From contig CANQQB010000008.1 in assembly GCA_947625845.1 (NCBI GenBank), positions 1 to 51,605 on the forward strand: a DNA stretch of 51,605 nt, read 5' to 3'. Below, one piece after another: positions 19,173-27,600 of the stretch. The DNA comes from an uncultured Oscillospiraceae bacterium. Lineage in GTDB: Bacteria > Bacillota > Clostridia > Oscillospirales > Oscillospiraceae. The translations under genes and the position numbers were made by a program. Each line of letters opens with the position of its first letter. The first letter of the stretch is position 1. The notes under the pieces were generated by a model, which saw only the letters and a program-made list of their open reading frames with translations, did not search any database and had not been told where the DNA came from.

Positions 19173-20393
19173 CTATGCCCAGGACAGTTTTCCAAACCAA
19201 TTCCCGAGCGTTTCCCCAACGCTCTGGATCCCGTTTCCTATCGCGTTTCCAACGGACTCCATCGTGTCCAAAATCCCGTCGGAAACGAATTCTGTCACGG
19301 ATTTTCCGGTAAGGGCTTGGACGCCCGCGTTGATACCGGCAACGGCAAGTCCGGTCAACCCTACGACTACTACGCCAGGCGCGGCGACCGTGCCAAGCGC
19401 GGCCGTCACAGCGGCGCCCACAACAATGCCGGCCCCATAACTGACCGCGGCGCCCACGGCCGTCTCTGTTACCGTCTCAGCCACGACCCTGGCGTCGGAC
19501 ATCGTCCCTCCGGACTGCCTCTGTTCTTCCCTGTTCTCGGACCAGTTCAACACGCCATCAACCGCGATGCCTGCCCACGCCACCGCCGCGCGGCCCGCGC
19601 CATTTTTACCCGCGAAATCGCCCAATATCTCTTTCAGTTGGGCGTTGAAGGGAGATGTCTTATTGGTCAGGTTGTTTGCGAAACGCGTGCTGAATTTCTT
19701 GGCGGAGGAAGCTCTTCCGAGCGGACGAAGTCCTGTTACATTTTTGAACCACCATGCCTGCGCTTTTTGTGCCCCGACTGCTCTGCCGATACGCTTATAA
19801 TTTGACCAAGTCTTCGTCGCTCCTTGTATGAACTGGGTGATATCCACACCCGTCCGAGCGAAGTCCTGCCAACTTTTTCCATTTTTAATGTCTTGCACAA
19901 AGTCGTAAATTGTGCCGATATATCCCGCGCCGGCTAACGCCTCGTTCCACCCAAAACGGTCTGAGAACTCTTTCTGGAATTGGTCCCAGCGGGAATACGG
20001 TTCGGTCTCAATCGACACACTTACATTGCGAACCATGTAAGGAGCGCCATTTGCATATCCCCACTCATGGCCGCTTCCCTGCGACACACCGTCCGCCAGG
20101 CGGACGATCTTGCTGTCCGCCGCGTCGAAGGCCGCGCGGGTCTTAACGACGCCGGACCGGATATCCGACACTGTATCGGCCGTCCGTTTTACCTGGGACC
20201 GCAGGGTTTTCACCGCAGAGCGGGCATTGGAAGAGCTCCCGGAAACACGGACGCTCACCTGCCCCCACCATTGGGCGGAGGTGTTCACGCGGTCCAATCC
20301 GTCAGCCACGTCCTCCAAGGTCCTTATCAGCGCGCCCAATTCCTCATAGGCGGCGGTCAAACTTTCAGTTTTATATAGGACACGGTCGCCCAT
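19173..20393 (-). CDS. Putative type VII secretion effector with glycine-rich C-terminal domain
   Basis: 406 residues. The N-terminal 110 residues form a WXG100/LXG-like helical region (YEELGALIRTLEDVADGLDR, then SAQWWGQVSVRV as the turn, and RTADTVSDIRSGVVKTR). The middle (about 130-270) is of no family I recognise. The C-terminal third has long Gly/Ala/Val runs (AAVSYGAGIVVGAAVTAALG, VVVVGLTGLAVAGINAG) like glycine-zipper pore-forming domains, followed by an amphipathic helix (SVGNAIGNGIQSVGETLGNW). It sits after the small WXG100-like genes and before DUF4176, the usual position of an exported toxin. No enzymatic motif was seen. A membrane-inserting toxin or structural secreted protein are both possible. 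Confidence 0.6.
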   Translation of the reverse strand: MGDRVLYKTESLTAAYEELGALIRTLEDVADGLDRVNTSAQWWGQVSVRVSGSSSNARSAVKTLRSQVKRTADTVSDIRSGVVKTRAAFDAADSKIVRLADGVSQGSGHEWGYANGAPYMVRNVSVSIETEPYSRWDQFQKEFSDRFGWNEALAGAGYIGTIYDFVQDIKNGKSWQDFARTGVDITQFIQGATKTWSNYKRIGRAVGAQKAQAWWFKNVTGLRPLGRASSAKKFSTRFANNLTNKTSPFNAQLKEILGDFAGKNGAGRAAVAWAGIAVDGVLNWSENREEQRQSGGTMSDARVVAETVTETAVGAAVSYGAGIVVGAAVTAALGTVAAPGVVVVGLTGLAVAGINAGVQALTGKSVTEFVSDGILDTMESVGNAIGNGIQSVGETLGNWFGKLSWA

Positions 20394-20418
20394 CGTGTTT
20401 TCTCCTCCCGATGATCTG

Positions 20419-20718
20419 TCACTTCTCCATCAACTGGGCCATACGCCGGTCCGCCTCTTCCAGCGCGTCGGCAAAGCGGTACAGCGCGCCGCTTACGCTG
20501 CTGATATCGCTTTGCAGCGCGCGCAGGTCTCTGCGGGAGCGCTCAAGAGCGTTATCCAGCGCGTCTGCCGCCGATCCGATAAAGTTGCCGTCCAGGCGTC
20601 TTTCCGTTTTGTCCAGCCTTGGCATTGCCGAAGAGCCGATCTTATCGGCGCACTGTGACAGCTTTCGCGCCTCCCGGCGGATCTCCGCCGTATCGTATTC
20701 ATAGCCGGAATTGTTCAT
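20419..20718 (-). CDS. WXG100-like helical protein with FIG in place of WxG
   Basis: 99 residues from ATG 20718 (MNNSGYEYD; ribosome site GGGGAGAGG). Two long helices joined by a turn GNFIGSAADALDNALE; the position of the family Trp-x-Gly is Phe-Ile-Gly. The C-terminal helix ends ADALEEADRRMAQ. It directly precedes the effector gene, as do the helical partner proteins of LXG toxins, so it may be a dedicated effector partner rather than a bulk WXG100 substrate. Confidence 0.7.
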   Translation of the reverse strand: MNNSGYEYDTAEIRREARKLSQCADKIGSSAMPRLDKTERRLDGNFIGSAADALDNALERSRRDLRALQSDISSVSGALYRFADALEEADRRMAQLMEK

Positions 20719-20779
20719 GCCATACCTCTCCCCGGCCGGGGGAGCGGGGACGTTTTCGCCGCTCCCCCGGCAAGATGCC

Positions 20780-21112
20780 TCACAGATTGGACTGGTACGC
20801 CGTTCCTGTCTCAATGGCCTGACCGGCCTGGGCCGCGGCCTGCTCCTGCTCCTCGTACACGCTCATCGCCTCTTTCAGCTTGGCGATGACATTGCCCATC
20901 ACGGTCTCGTTCTGCTGCAGGTTTTTGTACAGCTGGTCGAACTGACTTTTGAACTTTTCGCTGGCGGCGCCGTGCCAGGTGCCGTCCAGGACGCGGACCT
21001 CGTTGGAGATCTTCAGATACGAATTTTCCAGCGCCGCCTTTTTCGTTTCATATGTGCTGATGGCGGCCTCCATTGCCTCTTTGCTGACTCTCAGATTGTC
21101 AATCACTGCCAT
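20780..21112 (-). CDS. WXG100-family secreted protein
   Basis: 110 residues, ATG 21112 with GGAGG upstream. Helix-turn-helix hairpin with the turn LDGTWHGAASEKFKSQFDQL containing the Trp-x-Gly motif, and helices rich in heptads. The tail SVYEEQEQAAAQAGQAIE carries a Tyr-x-x-x-Glu-type C-terminal signal pattern. One of at least three true WXG100 proteins in the operon, expected to be exported by the EssC machine, often as a dimer with another member. Confidence 0.88.
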   Translation of the reverse strand: MAVIDNLRVSKEAMEAAISTYETKKAALENSYLKISNEVRVLDGTWHGAASEKFKSQFDQLYKNLQQNETVMGNVIAKLKEAMSVYEEQEQAAAQAGQAIETGTAYQSNL

Positions 21113-21299
21113 GATCTTTTCCTCCTTCTATAATGCTATCATCGCTCATGTGAAGCATATTCTTGTAGTTGTTTTCCAGCTTGTCCAGCGCGTCCATCAG
21201 GCCTGTCATGGTCTGCTGCAATTGGACCGCCGCTTCTTTTTCGGTCAGCCCCGCAAAGCGTTCCTCGGCCTTTTCCGCGCTTTTATCCGCGAACGTCAT
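21099..21299 (-). CDS. Small helical protein between two WXG100 genes
   Basis: 66 residues, ATG 21299 overlapping the previous stop (ATGA); a GTG one codon earlier is possible. The sequence MTFADKSAEKAEERFAG to LENNYKNMLHMSDDSIIE is mostly helical and charged, with no membrane segment. Its end overlaps the next WXG100 start. The double overlap shows it is translated with its neighbours; it may be a helper or half-size partner of WXG100 proteins. No family recognised. Confidence 0.65.
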   Translation of the reverse strand: MTFADKSAEKAEERFAGLTEKEAAVQLQQTMTGLMDALDKLENNYKNMLHMSDDSIIEGGKDHGSD

Positions 21300-21586
21300 C
21301 ACCGGAAGTTTTTCGACGACTGTTCGTCGGCGTCCTTGTACTCCTCTTTCGCCGTGGTCAAAGCGGCGGAATACGTGTCGAGCACGGCGGCCATCTCCGT
21401 CATCCAGCGGTGAAGCTGCTCCATGTTGTCGACGAACGTCTCAGACGCGTCGCCCGTCCAGGCTTCGCTCAGGTTCTGAGCCGCGCTGTAGACGGCGTCG
21501 GCCTCTTCTTTGAAGCTCTGCGTGTAGTTTCTGATGTTGGTAGCTGCTGACTCCATAGCCGACAGAGTCACGTCAAATTCAGCCAT
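21299..21586 (-). CDS. WXG100-family secreted protein
   Basis: 95 residues with a perfect AAGGAGG before ATG 21586. The turn NLSEAWTGDASETFVDNM has the Trp-x-Gly motif at the expected centre of the chain, flanked by two helices. Typical EsxA-like length. Probable substrate and structural component of the type VII pathway. Confidence 0.9.
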   Translation of the reverse strand: MAEFDVTLSAMESAATNIRNYTQSFKEEADAVYSAAQNLSEAWTGDASETFVDNMEQLHRWMTEMAAVLDTYSAALTTAKEEYKDADEQSSKNFR

Positions 21587-21620
21587 GTTAGTTCCTCCTT
21601 AAAATCTCCTGTTGGTGTTG

Positions 21621-22076
21621 TTAATAGATAGTTGGATCTGCATCCTCTATGATACGCTTGAGCCAGAAAGGCAGCGGCGGCGTGTTGATGCGCATATCGG
21701 GCATTACGGCAAAAGCTTCCGGGACCCAATTGACATAGGCGGCTGGGGCGGAATACGCCGGCGCGTCGTCGCCTTGCGCCATAGCGTCGATGAGATGCAG
21801 GATACGAGCCTCCGCTTCCTGGAATCGCTCATCTGTTTTCAGGATCGCCCTGTTAAGATCGTCTACGCCGTCTCTGAGTTTTTTCAGGCGCCGGGCACAG
21901 ACGCCAAACTGCTCCGACAGCTTTTGCAGCGTCTTGTTTTCGCCGTCCGGATCTGCTTCCGCCAGCGCCGAATAAACGAGCCCGGTCCGCTGCAGACAGT
22001 CCTCCAGCGCGTACTCCGCGCTTCTCAGTTTGTCCGCCGTCTCCTGTGCCGCAGTGCTGCTCCATTGGATCCTCAT
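21621..22076 (-). CDS. Helical type VII-associated protein with extended tail
   Basis: 151 residues, ATG 22076 after GGGAGG. The first 100 residues form long helices (STAAQETADKLRSAEYALED, RFQEAEARILHLIDAMAQ) like the N-terminal domain of LXG or large WXG-type proteins; the last 45 residues are Pro/aromatic-rich (YVNWVPEAFAVMPDMRIN). The latter could be a short exported tail. No catalytic motif. Position inside the WXG100 cluster suggests a substrate or partner. Confidence 0.65.
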   Translation of the reverse strand: MRIQWSSTAAQETADKLRSAEYALEDCLQRTGLVYSALAEADPDGENKTLQKLSEQFGVCARRLKKLRDGVDDLNRAILKTDERFQEAEARILHLIDAMAQGDDAPAYSAPAAYVNWVPEAFAVMPDMRINTPPLPFWLKRIIEDADPTIY

Positions 22077-22088
22077 ACGAACCTCCCG

Positions 22089-22367
22089 TCACAGCTTCTC
22101 CGCAAGCTTTTCGTCGGCCAGTTCCAGCGCGTCGGCATATGCATTCATTCGCAGGGACAGATCTTCCAGTTCCGCACAAATGGCCGTGGCTGCCCTGAGA
22201 AGCTGCTCCGCCTGTTCTTCCATGGCCCGGGCAGCTTGTCCCCGAAGGCCTTCCATGCTCCGGGACGCCCCTGTCATCATGGGCAGCGCGTCCTCGTCCA
22301 TTTTCAGCGCCATTTGTTTCACAAGTCTGCCGACATTTCTTGTTTTTGCTGAATCATATACCGCCAC
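22089..22367 (-). CDS. Small helical type VII-associated protein
   Basis: 92 residues with a GTG start (22367). All helix: MAVYDSAKTRNVGRLVKQ, then MMTGASRSMEGLRGQAARAM at the middle and a long C-terminal helix. It lacks Trp-x-Gly but has the length and two-helix layout of the family. It follows the 22399-22728 gene and precedes the 151-residue protein; probably a heterodimer partner. Confidence 0.65.
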   Translation of the reverse strand: MAVYDSAKTRNVGRLVKQMALKMDEDALPMMTGASRSMEGLRGQAARAMEEQAEQLLRAATAICAELEDLSLRMNAYADALELADEKLAEKL

Positions 22368-22398
22368 GGCTGTACGACCTTTCTTTCAAACGCTTCGC

Positions 22399-22728
22399 TC
22401 AGAGATAAGTCGGCGCGCTCGTGCCTACCTCCAGAGCGCCGCTCTGATTGCCCACGGTGCTCTCGGTGGATTCCATGGTCGCGATGGTGTTGCGCAGGCC
22501 GTTCACCGTCTCGTCGATGGCGCGGTCCGCCGTGATGACGTTGGCCTTGATGTCCAAATACTTTGCGCACAGCACCACGTAAGCCGGTCCCTTATAGCAG
22601 CTGTCCAGGTGGTTCTTGGCCGCGTCCAGCTTGTTGTATGCGTCATGCAGCGTCTGCCGGGCGGATTCATAGCGCTGGATAGCCGCCATCATCTCAGTCG
22701 TGCTGACAAGAATACGATCGTTTGCCAT
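22399..22728 (-). CDS. WXG100-like protein with YKG turn
   Basis: 109 residues, start ATG 22728 (MANDRILV) after GAGGAGG. Two helices with the turn DSCYKGPAYVVLCAKYLDIK, where Tyr-Lys-Gly stands in for Trp-x-Gly. Two Cys flank the turn, unusual for this family. Second gene of the small-protein cluster. Confidence 0.75.
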   Translation of the reverse strand: MANDRILVSTTEMMAAIQRYESARQTLHDAYNKLDAAKNHLDSCYKGPAYVVLCAKYLDIKANVITADRAIDETVNGLRNTIATMESTESTVGNQSGALEVGTSAPTYL

Positions 22729-22755
22729 ATCGTTTTCCTCCTCCAATTCTCTGCG

Positions 22756-23046
22756 TTACTGCATGATGCCTTTTACGGCGTCTTCCATCTGGTTGTACAT
22801 CTCCACGAACTTCCTGACCACGTCGATCATCTGACGAATGACCCGAAGCATCTGCTGGTGCCAGTTGTACGCGGTCTCCTGGTGGGCCACAAAAGCGTCC
22901 TTCGTGGCGCCTTCCCACTTGCCGGCCAGATCGTTGGCCGCCGTTTTCGAGGTCTCCACTGCCTCCTCGTAGATCTCCGCTGCCTGGTTCATTTCGTTCG
23001 CGGCCTGCAGAAGCTCTGAAGCCTGAACGAGCAGTTCCATGACCAT
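22756..23046 (-). CDS. WXG100-family secreted protein, first of the cluster
   Basis: 96 residues from ATG 23046 (AAGGAGG eight bases before; a second ATG at 23040). The turn NDLAGKWEGATKDAFVAHQ contains Trp-Glu-Gly and the second helix holds VIRQMIDVVRKFVEMYNQME. It opens the WXG100 cluster after a 134-base gap downstream of the YukD gene, so it may be the most strongly expressed substrate. Confidence 0.9.
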   Translation of the reverse strand: MVMELLVQASELLQAANEMNQAAEIYEEAVETSKTAANDLAGKWEGATKDAFVAHQETAYNWHQQMLRVIRQMIDVVRKFVEMYNQMEDAVKGIMQ

Positions 23047-23119
23047 GTCCTGTTCCTCCTTTTTTATTTTTGTTGCCCTGTCCGGGCTGTGGTCACATAC
23101 TAGCACGCCTTCTGCGTCG

Positions 23120-23157
23120 GCGCCACGAATTGCGACGAACAGCACGATTTGTGGCGC
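23120..23157 (-). other. Hairpin in the gap between the YukD gene and the WXG100 cluster
   Basis: GCGCCACGAAT (23120-23130) pairs with ATTTGTGGCGC (23147-23157) around a 16-base loop with one mismatch. It lies in the only sizeable gap in this part of the operon. An extended -10-like TGCTAGTAT follows on the minus strand (about 23096-23104) without a clear -35. Could be an RNA processing site, attenuator or internal promoter region. Confidence 0.4.
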
Positions 23158-23180
23158 GAATGACATAAACGCGCGCAAAT

Positions 23181-23432
23181 TCAGAGCAAAATCAGCTTGG
23201 AACCGTCATGCAGCCCTGCCTCGGCCACGGTATCCTGCGCGGCCAGGACCGCCTCTCTGTCCCGGTCGCAAAGGACCGCGTGCTCCCGGTCAAAGGTAAG
23301 ATTCTGCTGTGTCGCCTCCAGGACGCGGATCACCTCGCGAATGACGTCGCCGATCCTGCCGCTTGACGGAAGGCGAAAATCATAGCTGGCCGACGTGGCC
23401 GGAATATACACTTCTACGATCACAGATTCCAT
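23181..23432 (-). CDS. YukD/EsaB-family ubiquitin-like protein
   Basis: 83 residues. The beta-grasp pattern is visible: VIVEVYIPATSASYDFRLPS, the central helix GDVIREVIRVLEATQQN and the final GLHDGSKLILL, as in YukD/EsaB proteins of Firmicutes type VII loci. It lacks a C-terminal Gly-Gly, so is not expected to be conjugated. Usually encoded next to EssC and involved in secretion regulation or assembly. This is the only accessory type VIIb core component recognised beside EssC. Confidence 0.85.
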   Translation of the reverse strand: MESVIVEVYIPATSASYDFRLPSSGRIGDVIREVIRVLEATQQNLTFDREHAVLCDRDREAVLAAQDTVAEAGLHDGSKLILL

Positions 23433-23444
23433 TGTTTCTTCACC

Positions 23445-23945
23445 TCATTCAGCCATGATCTTGCCATACAGGGATGACAACCCTTCCAGGCCGTCGCTTT
23501 CTCCAAGCGGCCCCTTCCCGCCAACAGCGGCCGTGTGCAGCGTTCCGGGCAGTCTGCCCGCGGCCTCCAGCAGCCGGTCCTTCGCCACGGCCACATTCTG
23601 CAGCGGCTCCAGCGTGATCACACCGCCGTTTTCGTCCGCGAGGACGCACATCTGCGGACCGCGCAGCAGCACCAGGGAGCGCTTATTTCCCGTGACCACC
23701 AGCCGCTTTTGGCTTGTCCCGATATTTTTGACGATGAGGGATATGACCTTGTCAACAAATATCCGCTCGCCGCACACCATCACTGTCCCGCTTTCCACCA
23801 GGCTTTGGACGGTCTCCCCATCCGGCGCCGCAGCCGTTACCGACGGCACGCCCGGCAGCTCCGGCACGTCCATGAGCTTCAGGAGGGCGGCCAGCTCTCC
23901 GTGCGTAAACCGGTACGATATCTGTTCTACTGTCTCCGGGATCAA
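23445..23945 (-). CDS. Unrecognised protein with EspG-like layout
   Basis: 166 residues from a TTG start (23945) overlapping the LytTR stop (TTGA), with GGGAGGTGG upstream. The layout is an N-terminal helical part (FTHGELAALLKLMDVPELPG), then SLVESGTVMVCGERIFVDKV, and a strand-rich part (KRLVVTGNKRSLVLLRG, QMCVLADENGGVITLEPL) before a C-terminal helix. This order of half-repeat elements resembles the EspG chaperone family of actinobacterial ESX systems, but the resemblance is by pattern only. Position between the regulator and YukD supports a role as a cytoplasmic secretion factor. Confidence 0.4.
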   Translation of the reverse strand: MIPETVEQISYRFTHGELAALLKLMDVPELPGVPSVTAAAPDGETVQSLVESGTVMVCGERIFVDKVISLIVKNIGTSQKRLVVTGNKRSLVLLRGPQMCVLADENGGVITLEPLQNVAVAKDRLLEAAGRLPGTLHTAAVGGKGPLGESDGLEGLSSLYGKIMAE

Positions 23946-24691
23946 AGGTGAGCCACCTCCCTGATCGCTTGCGCGACGATCTCCTTATACGACCTGGACA
24001 CCGGTATCTGTTCGCCGGATGTAAGACAGGCCGTCATTTCCGGCGCGTTGAAACTCTCCAAACAGGTCTTATTTACAATGTATGAGCGGTGACAACGCAT
24101 AAAATCTTCCGGCAGCGTCTCGGCAAGATTGTTAAGACTGGCGCGCACCGTGATCGCCTGGTGCGCTGTGCAGACCCGGAGCAGCTTGTTTTGTGCCTCC
24201 AGGTATATGATATCTTTATAGGGAATACGCCGGACTGTCCCGCCCGAATTGGCGACCATATAGCTGTCCTCGCTCGTCTGGCCGTACAGGCTCTCATAAT
24301 CGCGCAGGATACGTCTCAGACTGGCCCGCGCCAACTCGTCGCGCAGAGGCAGCATCAGGATCCCTGCCGGCCTCATGCAGCTGCTCAGCACGGTGTCAAG
24401 GCTGCTGCTTTCATGCAGACAAAGGAGCGCATAACTGTCCCGATTGCGCGCCATAACACGGCGGAAAAGGTCGATACAGCCCTCGACGCCGTTTTTCACC
24501 CGCTCGGATATCCCCAGCACCACGAGCATGATGCCGCTCTCCCGCTTCAGCGTCTGTTCCAGCTCCGCGTCTGTTCCGGTCAGCAGTTCTATCCTTAACG
24601 ACGGATACTCCCTGCGCGTCAGTTCCCCGAGTATTTCCGTCCAATGGCTGCGGACGAACTCGTCCGGCTCGCATATGACCACCGGCAGCAT
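23942..24691 (-). CDS. LytTR-family regulator with degenerate receiver
   Basis: 249 residues. The C-terminal LytTR DNA-binding domain is clear (VRRIPYKDIIYLEAQNKLLR, EDFMRCHRSYIVNK, IPVSRSYKEIV). The N-terminal receiver begins VVICEPDEFVRSHW with an acidic residue pair, but where the phospho-acceptor Asp should end strand 3 it reads LVVLGISERV, with no Asp. It is therefore unlikely to be switched by ordinary phosphorelay, and no histidine kinase is encoded nearby. It overlaps the EspG-like gene and sits seven bases after EssC. Likely controls the locus; target sites were not identified. Confidence 0.85.
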   Translation of the reverse strand: MLPVVICEPDEFVRSHWTEILGELTRREYPSLRIELLTGTDAELEQTLKRESGIMLVVLGISERVKNGVEGCIDLFRRVMARNRDSYALLCLHESSSLDTVLSSCMRPAGILMLPLRDELARASLRRILRDYESLYGQTSEDSYMVANSGGTVRRIPYKDIIYLEAQNKLLRVCTAHQAITVRASLNNLAETLPEDFMRCHRSYIVNKTCLESFNAPEMTACLTSGEQIPVSRSYKEIVAQAIREVAHL

Positions 24692-24697
24692 ACGTCT

Positions 24698-27600
24698 TTA
24701 CTCCTCTTCTTCCTTTTCCGCCAGGGGCACGACGATCTGCAGGGCGTTTCCGTTATCTCCGACAAAACCCTGGCCCAAAGGCATCGCCATGCCTCGCGCC
24801 CTGGAATTCAGACTGTTCCCCACGCCGCAAGGGTCAAACTCCGCGAGCTTCCCTCCCAGCGCAACAGCCCGTCCCTGGGCTGCCAGCTTTTTCACCGGGT
24901 CCTCCATATAGGCGGTCCTGTCGGCGGAGGAGAATCCCATGAAGATGATAAAGTTGTAGTATTGTTTCTCGACGATCTCTCCCAGCAGCCCCTGCACCAG
25001 GGGCAGATACTGCTTGTGCGGCTCTTTGCCGAATCTCGGCGCGAGCTGCCCGGCGTTATCCACCAGGATGCAGCAGGGCTTGAACGCGGCCGCCTGCCGT
25101 ATCGCGGCCGCCTTGCCTTTTTGCACCGCGGCGTCATGCAGGGGCTTGCGCACCTTGGCATACCGCTCGATGAACGCCTGGAGGAACCCGACGATACTTT
25201 CTTCCGTCGTGTATAGCTGCGCGTTCAGCTCGGCGGCCAGGCTGTTCCAGTTTTCGTCCGCGATGATATGTACGTCCGCGCCTCGCGCCGTCATGACCCT
25301 CGCCATAAGCTTCAGGAAGTTGGTGACGCCGCTGCGTTTCGGGCCGTAGACGGCCCAGGACGGCGATTTTTCCGTATGCAGCACCGCGACGCAGCCGCGG
25401 ACCATATCGTAGCCGAACGGGATCGCGAACGGCTCCGCAGCCGCTTCCTTGAATTGCTTCGACGCGTAAAACGCGTCCCAATCGGGCTTTTGCGGCAAGC
25501 GGGGTATGGGCGCTGGCCGCTCGCCGGCCCAGGCGGCGTCAAGCTCTTTTGCATACGCCGCGATCCGCTCCGCCCGTTCCACGTCCGACAGCGGCTCGAG
25601 CTGTTGCAGCGCCTTGGTAACGGCGTATCTCTTCCACTCCCGCGGCGACGCGAACCCGCCGCCCGTATGGGTCGGCGCCGCGCCGCCCAGGGCAAATTGT
25701 ATCTCATAGATCCTGCCGTCCGCGATGCCCATGCCGCGCCCAGCCTGGGCCGCGATGGGCGGCATATCGTAGGGGACCGACTTTCCGAGGCATTCGGTAT
25801 AGTCGCCCCGCTCCTTCATCCGCAGAGCCACGCCGCCGAAGCTGGACCGGATCCGCATTGGCACCTCGTTGTTCGTCATGGCCGTCACGATGAAATGGAT
25901 CCCCCGTCCGCTGCCTTCCTGCGCCAGGGCCTGGATGCGGGCGGTGTAATAATCCTCGTTGGCGAACATGTCCCGGAGCTGCGCGTATCGGTCGACAAAA
26001 ACCACGATAGCCGGTTCCGGTTTTTCCCCACGCTTGACGCGTGCCGCGTTATACGCGACGAAGCTGTCGGTGGAGGCCTTCGCGAACAAACTGGCCCGGC
26101 GGAGCATCTCATCGAAAAGCATATTGATAAACCGCTTGATCTCCAGATCCTCGCCGTCAAAGGCGATATCGCCCACCTGTGGGAACGCCGCCAGATTGCG
26201 GAGCGTCTGGCTGGTCAGGCTGAGGATATAGATGTTGAGATGCTCCGGATCATAGAGGCTGCAAAGAGAATAGACCAGGCTCTGCATGACCGTTGTCTTG
26301 CCCGTCCCCGCAAGGCCGGTCACCATCAGGTTGCGGCTCTGCGTCAAATCGACGGTGAAGGGAACATATTGCTGATTGGCCACATCGTCCGCCATGCCTG
26401 CCGGGATGATGATATTCCCGATGGGATTGGGATAGCCGCCGCCATCCCGGGCGGCTCTCTTGAACAGTTCAATGTCACGCAGATAGATCTGCGCGGGCAG
26501 TTCTGGCAGCCAAAGCTGCCGGTTCTCGGCCAGCCCATGGTCCGCCGCCACATCCATGATCCTGGCAAGCACCGCCTCCATCTGCGAGGGGGCTTTTTCC
26601 TCGGTGGGAGAATTGATCCGCGGAGCGGATATAACGCGGCCGATGTCGTTGATAAGCTGCGGCATTTCCTCCGGACGCGGCTCGTCCGGCTTATAGTCAA
26701 GGCCGGAATAGCTGGTCTGCACCTGGTGAAATTCCTCGTCGTTGCCGATCTGGATAAAGCACCGCCCCATGCCCTTTATGTAGGCGGCGTCCGGCCGCTT
26801 CAGCATCTCCATGGAGTCCTGCCTTGTCTGCACCCGCAGACACAGATGGAACCGGGAGTTGGCCCATATCTCGTCGCTCACCGAGTTGGAGGGCTTTTGG
26901 GTGGCCAGGATCAGGTGAATGCCCAGTGAACGGCCCACGCGGGAGGCGCTCACCAGCTCGCTCATAAACTCCGGCTGCTCGCTTTTCAGCTCCGCGAACT
27001 CGTCCACGATGATGATGAGGTGGGGCAGCTCCTTGCCGGGCACGTCGCCGAACTGGCGGGTGTAATCGTTGATATTGTTGATTTGGACCTCTTTGAAAAT
27101 GCGCTCCCGGCGGTGTATCTCGCCGTTGAGCGAGGCCAGCGCCCGGTCGATCACGCGAGGTCCCTGGAGGTTGTCGATAATGCCGGCCACATGGGGGAGG
27201 TTCCGGAAGGAATCCGCCATACCGCCGCCCTTGTAGTCGATGAGGATGAATTGGACCTGCCGCGGGCTGTAATTGAGCGCCAGAGAGAGTATATAGGTCT
27301 CCAGCATCACGGATTTGCCGGAACCGGTGGTGCCCGCGATAAGACCGTGCGGTCCGTGGAACCGATCGGATATATCCAGCACGAAGGGCTGTGACCCTGC
27401 CCGGTAGCCGATGACCGACTTTATCCCGTCATACGTACGGTTTTCCGTCCACATCCGCCAGACCTCCAGGTCCTCCGTGCGGCGCACGCCATAGATATCC
27501 AGGAAGGATACGAGCGTCGGGATAGCGGCGTTCTCCGCTACGTCGCGCACCCGCATAGGCGCCATCGTGCGGGAGAAATCCTTCACAAGCCCTTTATCCG

